NCBI GenBank assembly: GCA_964505325.1
Contig: CAZDHT010000025.1
Span: forward strand, 1 to 33,718
Length of the DNA stretch: 33,718 nt
Source: CAZDHT01 sp964505325
GTDB taxonomy: Bacteria; Planctomycetota; PUPC01
Direction of reading: 5' to 3'
Shown: positions 15,018 to 23,277 of the stretch, piece by piece
Position numbering within the stretch: position 1 is the first letter of the stretch
How the letters are laid out: each line of letters opens with the position of its first letter
Translations under genes and position numbers: made by a program
Notes under the pieces: generated by a model
Databases searched by the model: none
Seen by the model: the letters and a program-made list of their open reading frames with translations, nothing else
Told to the model about the DNA's origin: nothing

Positions 15018-15764
15018 ATGTCAGGGCATTCGCACTGGGCAACCATCCGGCGCCAGAAGGCGGCAGTCGACGCGAAGAAAGGCAAGATCTTCTCCAAGTG
15101 CGCCAAGGCGATCATATCGGCGGCGCGCACCGGCGGCGGCGATCCCAACGCCAACACCAAGCTGAGATACGCCATCGACGACGCCCGCGCTGTTAACATG
15201 CCCAAGGACAAAATCGACCGGGCCGTCCTGAAAGGCACCGGGGAGCTCGAAGGCCAGCACCTCGCAGAGGCCGTCTATGAGGGATACGGGGTCGGCGGGG
15301 TCGCGCTGATCGTCGAAGCGGTGACCGACAATCGCAACCGCACCACCCCGGAGATCCGGCGGATCTTCGAGCACAGCGGCGGCTCCCTCACCAGTCCGGG
15401 CAGCGTGGCGTGGATGTTCCAGAAGAAAGGCGTCCTGTCCGTGAAGCGCGACACCGTGGACGAAGACACGCTGATGGAGATCGTGCTGGAGGCCGGGGCG
15501 GATGACATGGCCACCTACGACGACCTGTACGAGATCACCTGCGAGCCGTCCGCGTTCAGCGACGTCAAACAGGCGTTGCTGGACAACGACCTTAGCCCGG
15601 ACACTGCCCAAGTGGCGGACGTGGCGAAGCAGAACGTCGCGCCGTCCATCGAGGACGCGCGCAAGGTGGTGAAGCTGATGGAGGCGCTGGAAGACCACGA
15701 TGACGTCCAGAATGTCTCAGCGAACTTCGACATACCCGCGGAACTGATGGTGGAGATGACATGA
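15018..15764 (+). CDS. yebC: YebC/TACO1 family translation/regulatory factor
   Basis: A 248-residue cytoplasmic protein starting MSGHSHWATIRRQKAAVDAKK, the family signature. It continues with KIFSKCAKAIISAAR, PKDKIDRAVLKG and a central YEGYGVGGVALIVEAVTDNRNRT. Length and three-domain layout match the family. YebC proteins were long called transcriptional regulators; more recent work supports a ribosome-associated role in translating difficult proline stretches, as with mitochondrial TACO1. GGAG stands 6 nt before the ATG. The stop overlaps the start of the LOG-family gene by 4 bp (ATGA), so the two are translationally coupled. YebC is often next to ruvC, but that gene is not present here. Confidence 0.95.
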   Translation: MSGHSHWATIRRQKAAVDAKKGKIFSKCAKAIISAARTGGGDPNANTKLRYAIDDARAVNMPKDKIDRAVLKGTGELEGQHLAEAVYEGYGVGGVALIVEAVTDNRNRTTPEIRRIFEHSGGSLTSPGSVAWMFQKKGVLSVKRDTVDEDTLMEIVLEAGADDMATYDDLYEITCEPSAFSDVKQALLDNDLSPDTAQVADVAKQNVAPSIEDARKVVKLMEALEDHDDVQNVSANFDIPAELMVEMT

Positions 15765-16453
15765 CGACTCCCGTGAAACCGGGTCCCCGGTCGGCGCTCG
15801 AACTCGACGACACCTGGCGCATACTCCGCGTGGTGGCCGAACTCGTGGAAGGGTTCGAGACGATGGCGCACGTATGCCCCGCCGTCAGCATCTACGGATC
15901 CGCCCGGGTCAAGCCCGGCGACAAATACTACGAGCTCGCCGTGACGATCACCGAGACCCTGGGAAAGGGAGGCTACGCCATCATTTCCGGCGGCGGCCCT
16001 GGGATTATGGAAGCCGCCAACAAGGGTGCGGCGCAGGCGGGAACTCAGTCTGTCGCCCTCAACATCGGCCTGCCGATGGAGCAGAAGCCCAACCCCTACG
16101 CCAACGTCTCGCTCGACTTCCGCTACTTCTTCACCCGCAAGGTGATGTTCGTCAAGTACGCACACGCCTTCGTCATCATGCCCGGCGGCTACGGCACCCT
16201 CGACGAGTGCTTCACCGCGCTCACCCTCATCCAGACCCGCCGCTCGTACAAAGTCCCGGTCATTATGGTCGGCGGCGACTACTGGGGCGGGCTCTACAAG
16301 TGGCTGGAAGAGGGCGTGACGCGCGGCTACTTCGACGAGGAGGACCGCAAGCTTATCAACTTCACCGAAGACCCCGAAGAGATCCTCCGCATCGTCAACG
16401 AGCACTTCGCCAACGCCGGCGAGGACCTCGCCTGCCCGACGCCGCAGCACTGA
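15761..16453 (+). CDS. LOG-family nucleoside 5'-monophosphate phosphoribohydrolase (TIGR00730)
   Basis: A 230-residue Rossmann-fold protein with the two LOG motifs: SGGGPGIMEAAN, and MPGGYGTLDE, which fits PGGxGTxxE. Family enzymes remove the base from cytokinin or purine nucleotides to give ribose 5-phosphate. Many bacterial members act on AMP or have no known physiological substrate. The segment before the first motif (SIYGSARVKPGDKYYELA) is also standard. The start ATG overlaps the yebC stop as ATGA. It is the last gene of the plus-strand run, and its end converges on the esterase gene with 78 bp between them. Confidence 0.9.
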   Translation: MTTPVKPGPRSALELDDTWRILRVVAELVEGFETMAHVCPAVSIYGSARVKPGDKYYELAVTITETLGKGGYAIISGGGPGIMEAANKGAAQAGTQSVALNIGLPMEQKPNPYANVSLDFRYFFTRKVMFVKYAHAFVIMPGGYGTLDECFTALTLIQTRRSYKVPVIMVGGDYWGGLYKWLEEGVTRGYFDEEDRKLINFTEDPEEILRIVNEHFANAGEDLACPTPQH

Positions 16454-16490
16454 ACGCCGACGGCCACGCCGCTTTCCCGTTGCCCGAGCA

Positions 16491-16507
16491 GGTTCTGTCT
16501 GACAATT
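16491..16507 (+). repeat. Solo terminal-repeat-like sequence
   Basis: This 17-bp stretch, GGTTCTGTCTGACAATT, matches the left terminal repeat of the foldback element at 19818 at 15 of 17 positions, in the same orientation. It lies in the gap just after the esterase gene, and the full element lies just before that gene. It may be a remnant of a second copy, or chance. Confidence 0.35.
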
Positions 16508-16531
16508 CCGCCGGTAGCCCCGGCCGCCCGG

Positions 16532-19500
16532 CTATTTCGTCGCCGCAAGCGCGTCGGCGCGGAGGATCCGCGCGTTGCCCCAGGCGGCGCTGCCGACCAG
16601 CCAGCGCGCCCGCGAGCACCACACCTCGCACTCGATTGTCTTGAACCGGGCGATCGGCACGCTGATGTGAACCGGTTTCGACCGCCACATCAGCGTGGGG
16701 GTCTGATAGAGCAAGTGCCCGTCACCGTACACGAGGAACTTGACCCATTCGCTCTTGTTCCGCCAGGAGGGAACGGTGGTCTCGCCCTCCAGGTCGACGC
16801 CGACCGTCGCCTTGAACGTCGTGAAGAGTTGTGACTTCGGCGCGTTGGCGCGGTTCACCCGGAACGCGACCTTCGACGGCGCCCGGACGCCCAGGCCGCG
16901 CTGGAACCGACGCGCCGGGAGGCCGATGGTCAGCGCCTTTCCCTCGGCGCTCGTGTCGAAGCCCACCGGCAGCTTGTGCTGCTCGATGGAGATGGGCAGC
17001 AGGTCGCTGAGGTAGACTTGTTTCTGGTCCGGCGGCCAGGTGTGCACAGGGATCCGGCGGGCGGGCGCCGCCTCGCGCTCTGCCTCGTCGCCGAACCAGG
17101 TCGTGTCCGCGCGGAACTGCCAATCGCCGCCGAAGAAGCCGAACTCGAGACAGGTCTCGGCGGAGCGCGTCTTCCGGTCGAACACCGCAAAATCGAACCA
17201 GGCGCGGTTGTCGTATGGCCCCCACTGAAACCAGTTCCCGAACAGGTTGTTGGACTGAAAGATGTCCCGCGCCCGTTTCGCCCCCGCGATCACCACGACC
17301 AGCCGCTCCGGGTTGAGCGGGTTGGGATAACAGAACTTGGTCGCAACTCCGGTGCCGGCGTATCGGCGGCCACCGATGCGGACCGCATCGTTCTTGATCG
17401 TGATCGGCAGCCGGTCGGCAATGCGCGACGTGATCGAGTTGTTCTGCGGGCCGCCGTAGAGGATCAGGTTATGCCGCGCGATGTCCTCCTCCGTTACCTC
17501 ACCGTCGTCCTTCACGCGGGGCGGCTTCGTGTACAGCAGCTCCCAGTCCGCCGCGAACCGCTCGGCCTCGTGCCGGAGCACCTTCCGATCCGTCGCGTTC
17601 GTGCTGGTGGTCCCGACGACCAGCACGAAGCTGCTCGTGTAGGCGTCGGCCACCGGGCCCTCCAGGTACGGCTTCTTGTGCAGGCCCTCCAGGCCGGAGA
17701 TGACCTCCCAGCGAGCGCCGACCCGGGCCAGCGCAATGCGCCCGCCGGGCGGCGGAATGGTGTGGAACACCGGTTGACCGTTGACGACGATGAGCAGCGC
17801 CCGGGTGGCATCCACCGGGCAGCGATTGAGGTCAAGCTCCATAACGGCGACGCCTTTGGCCTTCACGTTGATGAGCGACTCGCTGCGCACGGCGGCGTCG
17901 ATCTCGCCCAACTGATCGCGCCGGCCCAGGCGCAGAATCCGGACCCAGTAGGCTTTGCCGTACTTCAGGTATCCGGCCTTGACCCTGACCCGCTGCGGCC
18001 TGGCAACGCGGACCTTACCGAGAACGTAGTCGTGCAGCTCGATTACGGTCCGCCTCGGCCGCCAGCCGTGCCCGCCCGCGCCCTCGCGGTATACGTGCGG
18101 GCATCCCGCCTCGGCAAGGGCCTTCGCCATCGAGCGGCTGTTGCCGACGGGCACGACCTTGTCCTTGTCCCCGTGCAGGAAGAATGCCGGGACGTGGAGC
18201 AGATTCCCGGCGTAGGTCACCGGGTCGAGCGAGGCCCGGAGCCCCGAGCGAAGCCACGCGAAGCTCTCCTCGTCTTTCGCATGCTTGGCCCCCACGTTCT
18301 TCCACGCCTTGCTGTCGGCGTTGGCCGCGCTGGGCCCAATCGCAGCGAAGCGGTCCGGGTACTTGGTCGCCAGGTTCCATGAGCCGGTCCCGCCCATCGA
18401 GTGCCCCATCAGATAAACCCGGTCGGCGTCAATCGCGTAGTCGGTCTTGACCTCGTCAATGCAGGCGAGCACATCCTCCTCAGCCACGAACATATAGTCC
18501 ATGCTCCCGCGGCCGTGCGGGCTGAGCACGATGGCGTTGCGGACCTGGGGCGGCTCCACGCCCTGGAACGGTCGGTACCACCCGTGACCGTGCATGTGCA
18601 CGACCAGAGGGCATGGGTCGCTCTTCCTGTACTCCTTCGGGACGTACAGCGCGTACGGCTGAACCCGGCCGTCGATCTCGGAGACGTAGCCCTTGAGGAT
18701 GTGGCCTCGCCGCAGCCGGAACGGATCGCGGCCGCCGAGCAGCGCGTTCAGGTCGGTGCTGATGCTTGCCACGCTCTTCCGCGCCCAGCTCTCGGTGCGG
18801 GAGCCGCGTCGAACGAGGTGGCCGCCGAGCCGGCAGACGAGGTCTTCGTGCTGCGGGTTCTGCCAGACGAGCTGCCGCGCGAGCCCGGGCTCGATCTTCT
18901 GCTCCGCATCCTTCAGCCCCTTTGCCAGCTCTTCAACCGGCTGGGTCAAGTCGGCCGGCGGCTCTTTCGCCAGCTCGGCAACCCTGTGATAGCGGCGGGC
19001 CAGCTTGTCACCGAGGTGGGCCACGGCCTTGCCCGGCGCACCGACCCGCAGTGTCATGGCGAAGATGTGCAGGTTGGGCTGATCGGGCAGCACGATGGCA
19101 ACCAGCCGTTTCCGCGGATTCACCCGCAGCCGCCTCACGTACATGAAGCAGTCGATCTTCTCCCTGATGCTCTTACGAGCCCCCTGCCCGGGTGTGTAGC
19201 GATAGGGGGCGGACGCCGCGATAGTCACCTCGTCCCCGGGCCTGACACACCAATCAGGAAACGAAAGCTGGACGGACTGCGCGGTGTCGTCGTCATATTC
19301 GAGCTTGAGCTTCGCCGAAGCCGCGCCGTTCTCCGCGGCGCCAAGGACCGCGATCTCCTGGTAGGTGTACGGTATTTCATCCGACTTGAAGTCGATCACT
19401 CCGGAGATGCGCTGCCCCTCGCAGGCGACGTTGTTGTACTCTCCCGAAGCGACGACCGGAAACAGAAACGACAGGCCGGCCTTCTCCAGCTTGAGTACGG

Positions 19501-19786
19501 AGCCGCCCTCCGGCAGCTTCTCCGCCGGATAGCCCGACCCCGGGATGTGGGGCGGATGGTTGGGGCAGTCGAAATTCGCGTCTGAGGGATCGGCGGCCGA
19601 GGCGATGCCGTCGTTGTTGAAGAACCGGCTGATGTCGACGGGCAGTTCCGCCTCGCTCTTCCAGTACCGCAGGAGTCGCGGCCCGGGCGTCGGCCACCGG
19701 CGCTTGACAACTTCTTCGTAGATGCGTGCGGCCACGGTCAGGATGATCACAATAGATGCCAGCGCGAAGAGGATCTTTCTTCGCAT
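16532..19786 (-). CDS. Membrane-anchored alpha/beta-hydrolase (prolyl oligopeptidase/esterase type) with NPCBM-like C-terminus
   Basis: A 1084-residue envelope protein. Residues 7-22 form a signal anchor. Residues about 50-180 resemble a domain of bacterial glycosidase-type exported proteins (FNNDGI, ANFD, YPAEKLP, VLGAAENGAASAKL and SFPDWC). Residues about 365-590 are an alpha/beta-hydrolase with nucleophile S463 in GHSMGG, acid D540 or D542 in LHGDKDKVVP, and H573 in GGHGW. The next 330 residues include LILYGGPQNN and KFCYPNPLNPERLVVV, a region seen in planctomycete-type exported hydrolases. The last 150 residues (LPARRFQRGLGVRAPSKV, FKATVGVD) look like an NPCBM carbohydrate-binding module. 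It probably hydrolyses an ester or peptide on a polysaccharide-bound substrate outside the cytoplasm. The foldback element lies 31 bp before its ATG. Confidence 0.8.
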   Translation of the reverse strand: MRRKILFALASIVIILTVAARIYEEVVKRRWPTPGPRLLRYWKSEAELPVDISRFFNNDGIASAADPSDANFDCPNHPPHIPGSGYPAEKLPEGGSVLKLEKAGLSFLFPVVASGEYNNVACEGQRISGVIDFKSDEIPYTYQEIAVLGAAENGAASAKLKLEYDDDTAQSVQLSFPDWCVRPGDEVTIAASAPYRYTPGQGARKSIREKIDCFMYVRRLRVNPRKRLVAIVLPDQPNLHIFAMTLRVGAPGKAVAHLGDKLARRYHRVAELAKEPPADLTQPVEELAKGLKDAEQKIEPGLARQLVWQNPQHEDLVCRLGGHLVRRGSRTESWARKSVASISTDLNALLGGRDPFRLRRGHILKGYVSEIDGRVQPYALYVPKEYRKSDPCPLVVHMHGHGWYRPFQGVEPPQVRNAIVLSPHGRGSMDYMFVAEEDVLACIDEVKTDYAIDADRVYLMGHSMGGTGSWNLATKYPDRFAAIGPSAANADSKAWKNVGAKHAKDEESFAWLRSGLRASLDPVTYAGNLLHVPAFFLHGDKDKVVPVGNSRSMAKALAEAGCPHVYREGAGGHGWRPRRTVIELHDYVLGKVRVARPQRVRVKAGYLKYGKAYWVRILRLGRRDQLGEIDAAVRSESLINVKAKGVAVMELDLNRCPVDATRALLIVVNGQPVFHTIPPPGGRIALARVGARWEVISGLEGLHKKPYLEGPVADAYTSSFVLVVGTTSTNATDRKVLRHEAERFAADWELLYTKPPRVKDDGEVTEEDIARHNLILYGGPQNNSITSRIADRLPITIKNDAVRIGGRRYAGTGVATKFCYPNPLNPERLVVVIAGAKRARDIFQSNNLFGNWFQWGPYDNRAWFDFAVFDRKTRSAETCLEFGFFGGDWQFRADTTWFGDEAEREAAPARRIPVHTWPPDQKQVYLSDLLPISIEQHKLPVGFDTSAEGKALTIGLPARRFQRGLGVRAPSKVAFRVNRANAPKSQLFTTFKATVGVDLEGETTVPSWRNKSEWVKFLVYGDGHLLYQTPTLMWRSKPVHISVPIARFKTIECEVWCSRARWLVGSAAWGNARILRADALAATK

Positions 19787-19817
19787 CCGAGGGGGCCCTT
19801 ATCCGAGCGGCTCCGGC

Positions 19818-19953
19818 CTAGGCTCTGTCTGACAAATGTTACTCTCACCTGGGCAAGCGCGATTGGCAGGCAAGAATGCCTGCCCCACCGACCGACATTC
19901 ACGACACGGTGGGGCGGACATTCCTGTCTGCCGATTTGTCAGGCAGAGCCTAG
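19818..19953. mobile_element. 136-bp foldback MITE-like element
   Basis: The ends are 20-bp inverted repeats matching at 19 of 20 positions: CTAGGCTCTGTCTGACAAAT at 19818-19837 against its complement at 19934-19953. Inside, 19865-19890 and 19907-19932 form a second inverted pair (22 of 26). Each inner arm is itself a small hairpin, for example GGCAGGCA-AGAA-TGCCTGCC at 19865-19884. No coding sequence fits. The whole folds into a long stem, as non-autonomous MITEs and large REP-like elements do. The right end supplies the TAG stop of the AsmA-like gene (19950-19952). The element could also end that transcript or shape the leader of the esterase mRNA. Confidence 0.65.
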
Positions 19954-22900
19954 TCTTTGCCGCCCTTTCCGCCTTCCGACGACTTTTCAGCTTCTTCTTC
20001 CCGGTCTTCGCGGACGCCGGCAATAATCAGGCTCTTGATCTGATCTCGAACATCGCTCAGCACGGTGGGTGAGATCCTGGGCTGCCGGAGCGTGCCGCCA
20101 ACGTACACCATGATCAGTTGGTTCTGGATCCTCTCCGCCACCCAGTTCAGGCCTTTGCCAAGAGGATCGAGAAGAATGAAGTCCGGCAAGAGACTGACAT
20201 CGGACTTCCGGTAGAAGTACAGATCGACCTTCATGTCGTTGCCATGCTCGATCGTGCCGCCGCCCCGGGCGCTGACGGACGGCCCGGTCAGCGTCAGTCG
20301 GTCGACCAGGAGGTGCGTCGAGGTGATCTCGAAGTCTGCACTCGCCTCCTCGACGACCGGCTCTTCGCCCACGACGAACGCCCGGTAGTCGAGAATGCTC
20401 TGGACCAGTGGTGTCCGGCCCAGGTTGGCGCGGTCGATGTCGAGGGTCCCGTTCCCACTCAGTCGCCAGACCGGCCGCTTTCCGCCCGCAATCCGCTCAC
20501 CGTTCAACTGCACGTAGGCTCTCAGGTCGCCCCACACGCGCTCGGTGGTGAGCCCCGTCTCGCGGCACAGTCTGGCCACGTCCATTCCACTCACGGCAGC
20601 TTGGGCAAAGAAGAACAGGTCGGATGCCACTTTGAGCGACGCCTGCACTTCGCCGCCGTACATCTCGCCGCGCACGTCTTCCAGGAAGACCATCGGCCCG
20701 GTCTTCCTGATCTTCCCGACCGCGTTGTGCATGGCCCCGTAGGGCAGCCGCACTTTGTCAAGCTCGAACGACCCCACCGTCGCCCGGCCCCGCCGGTTCT
20801 CGACGCGGAGCCGACCGTTGATCTCGGAGGCAGCAAGTCGGCGGGGCGGCCCGCCCCCGTTGTTGTTCCCACCGGAAGTGGGGATGAACACACTCGCGTC
20901 GCGGAGGTCGACGGTGCAACTGTACTGGAGGTCCGCCTGTTTGCCGGGCCGCAGGATCGCGTCCACGCTGCACTTCCGGGCCTTCATCTTCCCCGACGGC
21001 TTCAGCAACAGCAGGCTGTCCGCGGTCTCCTTCGGCAGCAGCGCCACCAGCTCGCCAACCGAGAGGTTGTCACCCGTCAGCTCGCCCTTCAGCTTCGTCA
21101 GGCGCTTGGTCTTGATACGGACCCCGTCCAGCATCACGAACCCGCCCAAGCACCGCGCATTCATGCCGATGAACCGAGACACGTCTCCGAACGACTCCGC
21201 CCGGCCGGTCATGTCGGTCAGGGTCAACCACTTCTCGCCAATGGGGAACCGGGCCGAGCAGTTCTTGAGGAGCGCGATCACCCGGACGTCGCTCTTCTCG
21301 CCTGCCGTGGTGGGCGTAGACAGGACGACGTTGATGTCTGCCACGCCTTTGGGCCGGAGTTGCCGCCACATCTCGCGCGAGTCGGGATCGAGCGCCGCCG
21401 CCAGATCGTCGTCCAGCTTCACTTTTGTGCCGCGGATTCGCAGGTTCATCTCGCGGCGGTCCTCGCGTGGGTCGAGCCACCCGGTAATCTGAAACGTGGC
21501 GTCACCGTGCCACCCGGTCACGTTGTCGAACGAGACTCTGGCCGGCCGCACGTCGACCCGGCCGGTCAGTTCCGTCAGCGTATAGGGGTGGTCGCTGTAC
21601 GTTCCGCTACAGCCGTCGAAGGACAGGCGTGCCGCCCATTCCAGCTCTTCGCGTCGCCAGAGCGAGCCCCGTATGGTGACCACGGCGTCCAGCGTGCCGC
21701 CGCGAAGCGCGCAGCGCTTCCACGCCCCATACACTCCTTCGTCCGATGCGGCAAGGGCCTGATCGAGCTCCTGGTCCACGCTGATATCGTCCGCCTCGAT
21801 GATCAACTCCGATCCGCGCCGCCTCCCGCTGAGACCGATGCGCCCGGTCGCTCTGACCGTACCCTTTCCGTGCCAGCCGGTCAGCGGGCTGGTAATGACC
21901 ATCTCGTCCAGGCTGATGTCGAAGCCCCCTGTAATATCATGTACGTAATAGGGGAAGAAATCGGGCTTGCCGAAGCCATCGCGCAGTTTCAGCGAGACGC
22001 GCAGAAGATCGGGTTTGGGCAGCCGGCCGCTCCAGGCGCCGGCGGGCAACGGCAGCCGCATCTCGACCTCGCCGTCCACCCGGCCGCCCTCGACGTGCAG
22101 CCGCTGGATCTCTTTCCTCACCTCGGTGGGCAGCAGCTTGACCAGTTCAGGAGCGGGCTCCAGGTCGCGGGCCGTACCTCGCAGAATCACACTCAGCACG
22201 TCCCCACGTCGGACGGAGTTGCAGCGGAAGCTCAGCAGGGCGGAGCGATACGTGCCGGTGGCCTCCGTCACCGCGAAACCCTCCGCCGTACCCTCCAGGA
22301 CGGCGTTGACGCCAGCGATGGGCTCGGAGAGGGCCCGGGGCTTGGCCGAAGCGCCGCTCACCGAGAGACGCCATCTCAGGCCCAGGTCCGGCGCGTCACT
22401 GGAACCCCCGCTCGCCCAAGTCAGCTCCGTCGCCAGCGTCGCCTGCCCGGCCGGGTCCAGGTCGTCCCACACGCGGGTCGCGTACTCGGGCAGGATGCCC
22501 CGAAGCTCCGACGCCAAACGAACTTGCGGGAAGGACACACTGACGCGGCTGTCGAGCACCCGCCCGCCAAGTATGCCGTTGACCCGAAACCGCCCCATCG
22601 CCTGGCTGTTCCCCGATCCCTCCACCGCCAGGCAACCCGCCCCCTGCGGCGCCATGGCCAGGCCGACGCCGGAGAGGGCCAGCCAGGGCTTCGCCTGGGC
22701 GCCCTCCCCTCTGGCGATCGTCGCGGTGAGGTCGCGGATCTGGATCGGGTACTCCTCCCTCCCGCCTGAGAACATCCTCAGGAACCGCTTGTCTTCTTCC
22801 CTCAGCGAGAGCTTCACGCCGTCCAGCAGGACGGACTCCGGGCTCAGCCTGGCGGCGAGCAACCCCCGGAGGCTGCACCGGGCCTCCAGCCGCTTGACCG

Positions 22901-23150
22901 AGATCATCTCGCTCTCGTCCGAGTCACGGCACAGCGTGACATCTTCCAGGGTGACGCTTGTGGGCCACGAGTATGAGGCCCGCCCCACGTGAACGAGGAC
23001 GGGGAAATAGCTCTCCAGGCGCTCGACCGCCAACTCCGGCAGATTCGCAAGGAAGCTGCTCACCAGGATTACGGCGGCGATGACCAAGACGGCCAGTACG
23101 GCGAGTGCGATCCCCAGCCGTTTCAGCCTCTTCTTCGTTCTTCGACGCAC
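19950..23150 (-). CDS. AsmA-like/repeating beta-groove envelope protein
   Basis: A 1066-residue protein with one N-terminal membrane anchor (about residues 11-33, after RRRTKKRLKR) and a long, beta-rich remainder. Repeating segments such as GVKLSLREEDKRF, LRVSLKLRDGFG, FDNVTGWHGDATFQITG and LEDVRGEMYGGEVQASLKV are typical of AsmA/YhdP/TamB-type proteins. The C-terminal part (GTLDIDRANLGRTPLVQSIL, then GGTIEHGNDMKVDLYF) resembles the AsmA C-terminal region. Such proteins span the periplasm and are thought to move lipids between membranes, which implies an outer membrane in this organism. The start is GTG 23150 with GGAGAGG about 10 nt upstream. The stop codon is contributed by the foldback element, so the original C-terminus may have been longer; the acidic-Gly tail SSEGGKGGKD could be recent. 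Confidence 0.8.
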   Translation of the reverse strand: MRRRTKKRLKRLGIALAVLAVLVIAAVILVSSFLANLPELAVERLESYFPVLVHVGRASYSWPTSVTLEDVTLCRDSDESEMISVKRLEARCSLRGLLAARLSPESVLLDGVKLSLREEDKRFLRMFSGGREEYPIQIRDLTATIARGEGAQAKPWLALSGVGLAMAPQGAGCLAVEGSGNSQAMGRFRVNGILGGRVLDSRVSVSFPQVRLASELRGILPEYATRVWDDLDPAGQATLATELTWASGGSSDAPDLGLRWRLSVSGASAKPRALSEPIAGVNAVLEGTAEGFAVTEATGTYRSALLSFRCNSVRRGDVLSVILRGTARDLEPAPELVKLLPTEVRKEIQRLHVEGGRVDGEVEMRLPLPAGAWSGRLPKPDLLRVSLKLRDGFGKPDFFPYYVHDITGGFDISLDEMVITSPLTGWHGKGTVRATGRIGLSGRRRGSELIIEADDISVDQELDQALAASDEGVYGAWKRCALRGGTLDAVVTIRGSLWRREELEWAARLSFDGCSGTYSDHPYTLTELTGRVDVRPARVSFDNVTGWHGDATFQITGWLDPREDRREMNLRIRGTKVKLDDDLAAALDPDSREMWRQLRPKGVADINVVLSTPTTAGEKSDVRVIALLKNCSARFPIGEKWLTLTDMTGRAESFGDVSRFIGMNARCLGGFVMLDGVRIKTKRLTKLKGELTGDNLSVGELVALLPKETADSLLLLKPSGKMKARKCSVDAILRPGKQADLQYSCTVDLRDASVFIPTSGGNNNGGGPPRRLAASEINGRLRVENRRGRATVGSFELDKVRLPYGAMHNAVGKIRKTGPMVFLEDVRGEMYGGEVQASLKVASDLFFFAQAAVSGMDVARLCRETGLTTERVWGDLRAYVQLNGERIAGGKRPVWRLSGNGTLDIDRANLGRTPLVQSILDYRAFVVGEEPVVEEASADFEITSTHLLVDRLTLTGPSVSARGGGTIEHGNDMKVDLYFYRKSDVSLLPDFILLDPLGKGLNWVAERIQNQLIMVYVGGTLRQPRISPTVLSDVRDQIKSLIIAGVREDREEEAEKSSEGGKGGKD

Positions 23151-23277
23151 AGTGCCGGCGCCTCTCCAAGAGCTGTGTCCCCTATCATACCTTCTGGCGC
23201 GACACGAGGCTAGTGTCTGTCGGAGCCAGGTCTCAGACAGCAGTGCTCACCGTCTGCGGGCTGGATGTCGATCTGGG

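Noticed and set aside
13445..15238. A 597-codon open frame on the minus strand
   Set aside because: It is antisense to the TPR gene and the start of yebC, and its composition mirrors the TPR repeats. No support on its own.
20118..22769. An 883-codon open frame on the plus strand
   Set aside because: It is antisense to the AsmA-like gene, rich in Arg, His and Gln, and shows no domain. It comes from codon bias on the other strand.
23212..23250. Possible second foldback-element relic before the alr stop
   Set aside because: CTAG and a GTCTG/CAGAC pair are present, but the similarity to the 19818 element is too short and scattered to support.
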